The notes beneath the pieces were generated by a model. It did not search any database and was not told where the DNA came from. It saw only the letters and a program-made list of their open reading frames with translations. From Dickeya poaceiphila (lineage in GTDB: Bacteria > Pseudomonadota > Gammaproteobacteria > Enterobacterales > Enterobacteriaceae), in contig NZ_CP042220.2 of NCBI RefSeq assembly GCF_007858975.2, positions 62,001-126,000 of the forward strand: a stretch of DNA of 64,000 bases, given 5' to 3'. This document shows, piece by piece, positions 57,517 to 64,000 of the stretch. The first letter of the stretch is position 1, and each line of letters opens with the position of its first letter. Made by a program: the position numbers and the translations under genes.

Positions 57517-58860
57517 TTACACCAGCCAGCCCAGCAATAGGGTGGCGGCGATCACGGTAGAAGCACCGCCGATACGGGTGGCGATTTGCGCGAACGGCAT
57601 CAGCGACATACGGTTGGATGCTGACAAGATAGCCACGTCACCCGTGCCGCCCAGGCCGCTGTGGCAGCTGGTCACGATGGACGCTTCGACCGGATACATC
57701 TTCAGATAGGGCGCGATGAAGAAGCTGATCAGTGCCATTGAAAGCACCACGGAACCGCACACCACCACATAGCCGACGGAGAACACGGCTACTACGCTTT
57801 CCAGCGGTACATACAGCATACCCAGACCGATCATCAGCGGCCACACCAGCGAACTGGACACGAACTTATAGAAGCTATTAGCGCCGGTTTCCATGCTGGA
57901 CGGGATGATACGACCGTATTTGCACAATACGGCGATCAGAATCATCAGCACTGGGCCGGGGATATGCAGCACTTTTTCAAACAACCCGCCGACGATGAAA
58001 AAGGTACAGATCAGCAGCAGGCCACCGCCCATCAGGTGGAAATCCACCGTTTTCGGCGCGTCTTTCACTGCAAACAACGCATTATCAGCTGCGTTGCGCA
58101 CCAGATTACCATTACCGTTCAGATCACTGCGCCATACGCCGATACGGGCCAGCACACCAGCGCAAATGATGGCGAAAATATTGCCAACTACGGCGGCAGG
58201 TGCCAGTTGGGCGACGTACACATCCGGTGCCTGGCCGAGGATGGCGGAATAAGCCAGCGACAGCGGCAGGATGCCTTCGCCGATACCACCACCGATGATC
58301 GGCACGATGATGAAGAAGAAGGTGTGATAGAAGCTGTAGCCAAACAGTTTGCCCACCAGTAAACCGGTCACTACCGCCGTAAAAGTGCCCACTACCAGCG
58401 GAATGAACATGCGGATCATGCCCTGAATCAGGATCACGCGATTCATACCGAGAATGCTGCCGACCACCAGGCTGGCGATGACAAAGTAGAGAAAGTTGGC
58501 GTCTTTCATCAACAGCTTGACGGTATCGAGCGTGTTGGCATTGAACAGGTGAAAATACACCAGAACCGACGGCACCATCAGGCAGAGGATCGCCGGACCG
58601 CCGATTTCTTTCAGTACCGGAATACGCTGGCCGATATAAGCCAGCAGGAATCCCATGGTCATAATAACGGCGAATCCGCCGATCATGTTTTTAGGTAAGT
58701 AACTGGCATAGGAAGCAATAAATACAATCGCGGAAATAACCAGAAAGAGAATAAAAGGCACAGATCCAATGCGGATTTTATTTACGCTCTCCAGTAAGCC
58801 TGAGGGCGCTGTATTTGTGAGCGGGTTGTCGCTCATGATTTCAGTTTCAATGTTTTTCAT
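57517..58860 (-). CDS. 2-hydroxycarboxylate transporter (CitS/MaeN-like, 2HCT family)
   Basis: A 447-residue inner-membrane Na+ symporter for citrate or malate-type acids. The two 2HCT reentrant-loop motifs are present: VPIIGGGIGEGILP in the first half and TSCHSGLGGTGDVAILSAS in the second. About 11 membrane helices are expected. Start choice is uncertain: GTG 58869, ATG 58860 or ATG 58836; 58860 has GGTGAACAT upstream and is taken here. Its convergent position beside dcuSR suggests DcuR control. Citrate versus malate cannot be decided from sequence. Confidence 0.88.
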   Translation of the reverse strand: MKNIETEIMSDNPLTNTAPSGLLESVNKIRIGSVPFILFLVISAIVFIASYASYLPKNMIGGFAVIMTMGFLLAYIGQRIPVLKEIGGPAILCLMVPSVLVYFHLFNANTLDTVKLLMKDANFLYFVIASLVVGSILGMNRVILIQGMIRMFIPLVVGTFTAVVTGLLVGKLFGYSFYHTFFFIIVPIIGGGIGEGILPLSLAYSAILGQAPDVYVAQLAPAAVVGNIFAIICAGVLARIGVWRSDLNGNGNLVRNAADNALFAVKDAPKTVDFHLMGGGLLLICTFFIVGGLFEKVLHIPGPVLMILIAVLCKYGRIIPSSMETGANSFYKFVSSSLVWPLMIGLGMLYVPLESVVAVFSVGYVVVCGSVVLSMALISFFIAPYLKMYPVEASIVTSCHSGLGGTGDVAILSASNRMSLMPFAQIATRIGGASTVIAATLLLGWLV

Positions 58861-59383
58861 TATGTTCACCCGGTAGTAGCGGTATAAAGGCAGAGATAAT
58901 GAACTCTCTCTGCAAGACGTGAAAAATGGTGTTAGGGCGCAAAGCTCGTGGCAATGCGGTACAGCGTCAACGACGAGTGCGATGTTATTTTTTATAATAA
59001 TCTGGGATGTAATCTAGCATGGACAAATGTTAAAAATAATAGCCTTTAGCTGCAGATATGAGGGAATTGTGAACCTAACGGCAATTCATCTTTAAATAAC
59101 TTAATTCACTGTTTTGTAATTAAAATTAATTTGTGGGTGTTATGGGGGAATAATTATATGGAAGGGTTACTTTTCTGCTGTTAAAAGTAACACGTCAGGA
59201 GTAAATAAAAAATAAAATTTTAAAAGTTATATAAATAAAATAGTCATAAATAATGGCAGGGAAAATCAGCACCGGGATGCGGCCTAAAAACAAGGTATGT
59301 TCTGTGTTTGATTTGCCGACCCGGTGAACTATTCCCGTCATGGGTACCTTATGCTCACCGGGTGGCAGATTTACCTGTTAGTT
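58861..59383. other. Intergenic region between the 2HCT transporter and the chemoreceptor
   Basis: A 523-bp AT-rich region. A 9-bp inverted repeat GTTACTTTT / AAAAGTAAC (59166-59191) is the most regular structure and may be an operator. A longer imperfect hairpin with arms near 59319-59330 and 59353-59364 (CCCGGTGA/TCACCGGG) may end the chemoreceptor transcript. No gene is supported. Confidence 0.5.
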
Positions 59384-61390
59384 TTATACCGTTCTGGGTA
59401 ATGCGTGTTGTTGTCTTGCATGACCTTGTTGCCCCGTATGACCGTGCTGTCCTAAATGGAAGTGTTCTATCGCCTGAGCCAACAATATGGCTTGTTCTTC
59501 CAGCGAACCCGCCGCCGCAGACATCTGCTGCACCAGCGCCGAGTTTTGCTGTGTTACACCGTCCATCTCGTTCACGGCAATCGTCACCTGGCTAATCCCT
59601 TTCGCCTGCTCATCCGATGCGTTAACAATTTCATTGATAATGGTTTGCACCGAACTGACGGCGTGGGTCATTTCCTGCATGGTTTTACCGGCATTGTTCA
59701 CCAGTTGCACGCCAGTCTCGACACGCTGGCTGGATTCTTCAATCAGTGCGGCAATCTCTTTGACGGCATTGGCGCTGCGTTGTGCCAGACTGCGAACTTC
59801 CGACGCCACTACCGCAAACCCTCGGCCTTGTTCACCGGCGCGTGCGGCTTCAACCGCCGCGTTCAGCGCCAGGATGTTGGTCTGGAAAGCAATGCTATTG
59901 ATCATCGTGGTAATGTCGCCAATCTTTTTCGCACTATCGTCGATCTGCGCCATGGTTTGTACGACCTGGCTAACCAGCGTTTCACCGCGTTGGGCGATTT
60001 GTGTGGCATTTTCGGTTAATGCGGTGGCCTGATGAGCATTGTTGGCATTATGTTTCACTGTGGCGGTGATCTGCTCCATGCTCGCGGCGGTTTGCTCTAA
60101 TGCGGCAGCTTGCTGCTCGGTGCGGGAAGCCAGATTAATGTTGCCGCTGGCGATCTCCGTGGCACCCTGATGTACCGCGTCACCTGCTTCTTTGATTTGT
60201 TCCACAACCTGTCGCAGCTGTGATTGCATGGTGCGCAGAGCGAAAAACAGGCTGCTGCGATCATTAGGTTTTACCGCAATGTCATTGTTTAGCTCCCCTT
60301 TGGCAACCGACAGCGCAATGGTGGCGGCTTCGAGTGGTTCGCCGCCAAGCGGTTTAAGCACTTTTCTGCTGAACGTTAGCCCCAGTAATGCACTGACCAA
60401 CAGAATACTGAGCACCATGAGAATCAAGGCATTGGTTAATTGTTGTTTGGCGGCCTCCATCACCTTACTGACTGGCGCAACGACCCCCAGATACCATTTA
60501 TCAGCACTGTTGCCGATGGTGATGGGATACCAGGTCACCAGCGCTTTTTCGCCTAATATTGCATCGTCACGTTGTACTATCTCTGAAGTAAGGCTATCTG
60601 TTTTCTCCTGCCAGACTTTGCTCGTCATGGACTTATCCGGATAGGAGACGACTTTTCCCGCGCTGGAGAGCAGCATCGCGTAGCCACTGCCCGCCCAGGG
60701 CTTAATCTGATTAATGGTTTGCTGTAATGATGCAAGAGAAATATCCGCAGTAACAACGCCAAACAGTTTTCCTTGCGAAATCATGGGGGCCGCTACCGAC
60801 GTCAGCAACGTTGGGACGCCGTTGTAAGCGTACGAATAGGGTTCAATTAAGGTATCTTTCTGGCTCTTTTGCGGCAGTAAATAGTAATCGCCCTGGCCAG
60901 GCGTCAGGTAGGAAAGCAGCGGATTCATTTTGTAATTGCCGGCCTGATCACGGTCAACAAACCAGGCATAACGGCCTTTGGGCGGCTGACCAGGCTTATT
61001 TATAAACTCTGCATCGCGCCCGTCAAAAGCGTTCTCTTCAAAAATAACCGAAACCGAGAGGTAATCCGGATTGTCCCGCAGAGCGTATTCCGTCACTTTA
61101 TCGACCGCTGCACGGTCTTTAATGCCGGCGGCTGGCAGAGCAATTAATGCCTGACCGAGGTTATGCGCCACGTCACGGTCATAATTGAGTCTCTGTTGAA
61201 TTTTTAGCGCTTCATTTTTAGCAATCTGCTGTAAATAACTATCAGCCAGTGCTTTTTGTTCACTGCTGGATTGCCAGCTCAGTACTCCAATCGTGACTGC
61301 AAAACCAAGAGCAATCGTCAATGAGCCTGTTAGCAACATTTGGGTGCGGATACTCATTGTTTTTTTAGGTATTGATTGTTTGACCATCAT
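59384..61390 (-). CDS. Methyl-accepting chemotaxis protein with dCACHE sensor (paralogue)
   Basis: A 668-residue chemoreceptor. TM1 is about residues 15-38, the periplasmic double-CACHE about 45-320 ([46 protein letters not shown]), TM2 about 328-348, then HAMP and signalling domain with the standard tip [30 protein letters not shown]. There is no NWETF pentapeptide at the C-terminus, which instead carries a Gly/His/Gln-rich tail ([16 protein letters not shown]). It closely parallels the receptor at 35726. Its place beside citrate/dicarboxylate transporters hints at a carboxylate ligand, but this is only inference. Confidence 0.93.
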   Translation of the reverse strand: MMVKQSIPKKTMSIRTQMLLTGSLTIALGFAVTIGVLSWQSSSEQKALADSYLQQIAKNEALKIQQRLNYDRDVAHNLGQALIALPAAGIKDRAAVDKVTEYALRDNPDYLSVSVIFEENAFDGRDAEFINKPGQPPKGRYAWFVDRDQAGNYKMNPLLSYLTPGQGDYYLLPQKSQKDTLIEPYSYAYNGVPTLLTSVAAPMISQGKLFGVVTADISLASLQQTINQIKPWAGSGYAMLLSSAGKVVSYPDKSMTSKVWQEKTDSLTSEIVQRDDAILGEKALVTWYPITIGNSADKWYLGVVAPVSKVMEAAKQQLTNALILMVLSILLVSALLGLTFSRKVLKPLGGEPLEAATIALSVAKGELNNDIAVKPNDRSSLFFALRTMQSQLRQVVEQIKEAGDAVHQGATEIASGNINLASRTEQQAAALEQTAASMEQITATVKHNANNAHQATALTENATQIAQRGETLVSQVVQTMAQIDDSAKKIGDITTMINSIAFQTNILALNAAVEAARAGEQGRGFAVVASEVRSLAQRSANAVKEIAALIEESSQRVETGVQLVNNAGKTMQEMTHAVSSVQTIINEIVNASDEQAKGISQVTIAVNEMDGVTQQNSALVQQMSAAAGSLEEQAILLAQAIEHFHLGQHGHTGQQGHARQQHALPRTV

Positions 61391-62216
61391 GGTTCTCCTG
61401 ATGTTAATTCCTGTCGTAAAGGGTGTTGCTGTGTGTTGGGGTTATTGTTATTGAACTATCGGCGTTGTTGACATGAATGTTAAAGATGAATGAATGCAAC
61501 CAGAGATTAGGAGGGGGGGCAGCATCATTTAGCGATGGTGTTACGGTTCTCCTTTTGTTTTTAAAAATATATAAAAAACAAATGGTTGTTTGGTTTTAAT
61601 GCGTTGTGTCGAGGCATCAGATCATGGCTTTTCGCTGTGGTATACCGTTTTTTTATAGCGCGCAAATAGTTGTCCAATGGTCATCGATGATGATAGTAAT
61701 GCATCATCGCAACGAAGCTTTTGTCAGTATTTTCACCTGATTTTAACATTTCTAACACGCTTTTTTGTGCAGTAATTCACCATTCGAGAGGATTTTCCTA
61801 TGAGTTATTATGTGGTGATAATTATTGTCTGGCATAAATTGTGTGGTTTTCTCTGTTGGTTTTTCTTTTTTTTGTGGGTTTTATCACTAATAAAGTAATG
61901 ATTTTAGCTAACTTTATATCTTAATGATTCGGGGGTTTCTGTTTGTAAATCCTGACAGGGAATATTGACGCGATTGTGATCTGTTGACACATTGTGGGCG
62001 TCACAAGGAGGAGGACGGCAGAGTACCTGGAATCATTATGGTTGATCCGACAGGGCTGGCAGGGTTTTTCCTGCTTGTCCCGCACTGTTGTCTCTCCTAT
62101 TTACTATTACATCAGTCTCCGGGCGCGAGCTTTGGGCTGAATATAGAAGAAAAAGTACAGACCACCGCGATAAATATCACCGCGATAACCCGAATTGCGA
62201 TAACCCTGTTGCAATC

Positions 62217-62246
62217 ACAACAGTCGCGATGACAACAGTCGCGATG
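62217..62246 (+). repeat. Two tandem copies of ACAACAGTCGCGATG upstream of dppA
   Basis: The 15-bp unit is repeated perfectly at 62217-62231 and 62232-62246 and followed by ACAACAACT. It is part of a probable dppA leader, immediately before the GcvB-like site. Confidence 0.8.
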
Positions 62247-62266
62247 ACAACAACTGGTCTGACTGA

Positions 62267-62278
62267 CACACAACATCC
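62267..62278 (+). promoter_or_regulatory. GcvB-type sRNA target in the dppA leader
   Basis: CACACAACATCC precedes the RBS (AATGGAG) by a few bases. In E. coli and Salmonella the GU-rich R1 region of GcvB pairs with CACAACA-rich sequence at this position in dppA mRNA and blocks translation. Confidence 0.65.
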
Positions 62279-62295
62279 ACAATGGAGTTCATGTA

Positions 62296-63903
62296 ATGGC
62301 TAAATCCCTGATGAAATCAAGGGTGCTGAAATTCAGCCTTGGTTTGCTGGCGCTGTCCGTTGCCGCCGGTGTACAGGCAAAAACCCTGGTGTATTGCTCA
62401 GAAGGTTCTCCGGAAGGCTTTAACCCACAGTTGTTCACGTCTGGTACCACTTTTGACGCCAGCTCCATTCCTATTTACAACCGTTTGGTCGAGTTCAAGA
62501 ACGGTACTACCGAAATTGAGCCGGGTCTGGCCGAAAAATGGGACATCAGCGCCGACGGTAAAACCTACACCTTCCATCTGCGTAAGGGCGTGAAGTGGCA
62601 GGACAGCAAAGAGTTTAAACCGGGCCGCACGTTTAACGCTGACGACGTACTGTTCTCCTTCCAGCGTCAGTTGGATGCCAACCACCCGTTCCATAAAGTC
62701 TCCGGCGGTAGCTACGAGTACTTTGAAGGCATGGGGATGAATGACCTGATCAGCAAAATCGAGAAAGTGGATGACTATACCGTCCGCTTCCAGTTGAACC
62801 ACGCTGAAGCGCCGTTCCTGGCCGACCTGGCGATGGATTTTGCGTCTATTCTGTCCGCTGAATACGGCGACAAGATGCTGAAAGCCGGCACACCGGAGAA
62901 AATCGACCTGGACCCGATCGGCACCGGTCCATTCCAGTTGCAGCAGTACCAGAAAGATTCCCGCATTCTCTACAAACGTTTTGATAGCTTCTGGGGCACC
63001 AAGCCGGGCATTGACCGTCTGGTGTTCTCTATTACGCCGGATGCTTCTGTGCGTTACGCCAAGCTGCAAAAAGACGAATGCCAGGTGATGCCGTACCCGA
63101 ACCCTGCCGATCTGGCCAGCATGAAGCAGGACAAGAACATTGAACTGCTGCAAAAGCCGGGCCTGAACGTGGGTTACCTGTCGTTTAACGTCGAGAAAAA
63201 ACCGTTGGATAACGTGAAAGTGCGTCAGGCACTGACGTACGCGGTGAACAAGCAGGCTATCATTGATGCGGTGTATCAGGGGGCTGGTCAGGCTGCGAAA
63301 AACCTGATTCCACCGACCATGTGGGGCTATAACGACGACGTTAAAGACTACGCTTACGATCCCGCTAAAGCTAAAGCGCTGCTGAAAGAAGCCGGTCTGG
63401 AAAACGGCTTTGAGATAGACCTGTGGGCGATGCCGGTACAGCGTCCGTACAACCCGAATGCTCGTCGTATGGCGGAAATGATTCAGGCTGACTGGGCGAA
63501 AGTGGGCGTGAAAGCCAAGATCGTTACCTACGAATGGGGTGAGTACCTCAAGCGTGCTAAAGCCGGTGAGCACCAGACCGTGCTGATGGGGTGGACCGGC
63601 GACAATGGGGACCCGGATAACTTCCTGGCGACGCTGTTTAGCTGCGACGCAGCGCAGAAAGGCTCCAACTACTCCAAGTGGTGCTACAAGCCGTTTGAAG
63701 ACCTGATCCAGCCAGCTCGTGCGGTGTCTGATCAGGCTAAACGTATCGAACTGTACAAGCAGGCTCAGGTAGTGATGCACGATCAGGCTCCGGCGCTGAT
63801 TGTGGCGCACTCCACCGTGTATGAACCGATCCGTAAAAACGTGAAAGGCTACGTCATCGAGCCGCGTGGCGTGCACAGCTTCAATCACGTATCCGTAGAT
63901 TAA
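62296..63903 (+). CDS. dppA: Periplasmic dipeptide-binding protein DppA
   Basis: A 535-residue SBP_bac_5 solute-binding protein of the Dpp ABC transporter, also a dipeptide chemotaxis and haem uptake factor in E. coli. The signal peptide is about residues 1-28 (cleaved after VQA), followed by KTLVYCSEGSPEGFNPQLFTSGT, which matches E. coli DppA. Two paired cysteines near CDAAQKGSNYSKWC are the conserved disulfide. The dppBCDF genes would be expected just beyond the window. Confidence 0.96.
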   Translation: MAKSLMKSRVLKFSLGLLALSVAAGVQAKTLVYCSEGSPEGFNPQLFTSGTTFDASSIPIYNRLVEFKNGTTEIEPGLAEKWDISADGKTYTFHLRKGVKWQDSKEFKPGRTFNADDVLFSFQRQLDANHPFHKVSGGSYEYFEGMGMNDLISKIEKVDDYTVRFQLNHAEAPFLADLAMDFASILSAEYGDKMLKAGTPEKIDLDPIGTGPFQLQQYQKDSRILYKRFDSFWGTKPGIDRLVFSITPDASVRYAKLQKDECQVMPYPNPADLASMKQDKNIELLQKPGLNVGYLSFNVEKKPLDNVKVRQALTYAVNKQAIIDAVYQGAGQAAKNLIPPTMWGYNDDVKDYAYDPAKAKALLKEAGLENGFEIDLWAMPVQRPYNPNARRMAEMIQADWAKVGVKAKIVTYEWGEYLKRAKAGEHQTVLMGWTGDNGDPDNFLATLFSCDAAQKGSNYSKWCYKPFEDLIQPARAVSDQAKRIELYKQAQVVMHDQAPALIVAHSTVYEPIRKNVKGYVIEPRGVHSFNHVSVD

Positions 63904-63926
63904 TTATCTCATCACGTCACATTTAT

Positions 63927-63960
63927 GGGCGATGGCAGCGCTGTCGCCCCTGTTGTTTTT
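63927..63960 (+). terminator. Hairpin after dppA (attenuator/terminator)
   Basis: GGGCGA and TCGCCC arms enclose the CAGCGCTG palindrome and are followed by TGTTGTTTTT, 24 bp after the stop. A partial terminator between dppA and dppB would favour excess binding protein. Confidence 0.7.
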
Positions 63961-64000
63961 GGAAATGCGTGTTTCTGGAGACGCGTGTTTCTGTAGGGGA

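Larger units (their letters stand above)
61391..62295. other. Long upstream region of dppA
   Basis: A 905-bp intergenic region, AT-rich between about 61540 and 61930. No convincing gene is seen. Near dppA there are GCGATAA repeats (62166-62203), a perfect 15-bp tandem repeat (62217-62246) and a GcvB-like target (62267). Confidence 0.55.

Noticed and set aside
59308..59595. Frame beginning upstream of the chemoreceptor 3' end
   Set aside because: It overlaps the chemoreceptor gene on the other strand for most of its length and has no family features.
61984..62303. Possible leader peptides upstream of dppA
   Set aside because: Open frames here are built from the repeats and lack conserved features; the dppA RBS and start are independent of them.

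Overview
This window is a chromosomal segment of a plant-associated enterobacterium. Gene content and order fit Enterobacterales, family Pectobacteriaceae, most likely Dickeya. That assignment is inference from recognised proteins and synteny; no database was searched. About fifty protein genes, one tRNA gene, one ERIC-type repeat and several regulatory sites can be supported. No CRISPR array, rRNA operon, insertion sequence or prophage was seen.

Layout. (1) 1-5.6 kb: the 5' part of glnA with a sigma-54/NtrC control region, then typA(bipA)-yihX-dtd-fabY. (2) 5.6-17.3 kb: yicH, xanP, recG-trmH-spoT-rpoZ-gmk on the minus strand, then ligB and tRNA-Pro(CGG). This is a conserved enterobacterial block that lacks gltS, and an ERIC element sits in the loop of the xanP terminator. 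(3) 17.3-24.2 kb: accessory genes. These are an SDR and a haem-oxygenase-like protein, both lacking a usually conserved residue, a histidine acid phosphatase/phytase, a GNAT-dsdA pair, a probable remnant of a DsbA-like protein and a DUF1471 protein. (4) 24.5-31.1 kb: an AT-rich catabolic locus. A sigma-54 promoter and CRP site drive a D-2-hydroxyacid dehydrogenase, an RraA-like aldolase/decarboxylase, a DASS carboxylate transporter and a COG3964-type amidohydrolase; a PrpR-like sigma-54 activator with GAFTNA in place of GAFTGA follows. (5) 31.1-42.8 kb: yhiN, pitA, uspB, uspA, a chemoreceptor, yidA, uxuA with a divergent GntR/FCD regulator, a second DUF1471 gene and yidR. (6) 43.1-51.0 kb: a six-gene block (FGGY kinase, fucose-isomerase-like protein, DapA/NanA-like lyase, cytoplasmic BNR/Asp-box propeller protein, MHS transporter, LacI regulator) lying between yidR and yidQ, which are neighbours in E. 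coli. (7) 51-64 kb: yidQ, ibpA and ibpB with sigma-32 and ROSE-type signals, a dicarboxylate locus (DASS transporter, dcuS-dcuR, 2HCT transporter) with a perfect FNR box, a second chemoreceptor and dppA with a GcvB-like target.

Two loci are the best candidates for undescribed systems. The first (24.5-31.1 kb) can be read as uptake and deacylation of an acylated 2-hydroxy carboxylate, followed by oxidation and aldol cleavage or decarboxylation. The second (43.1-51.0 kb) can be read as import of a small glycan fragment, intracellular cleavage by a propeller enzyme, then isomerisation, phosphorylation and a class I lyase step. Both substrates are unknown, and both pathways are inferred from family membership and operon context.
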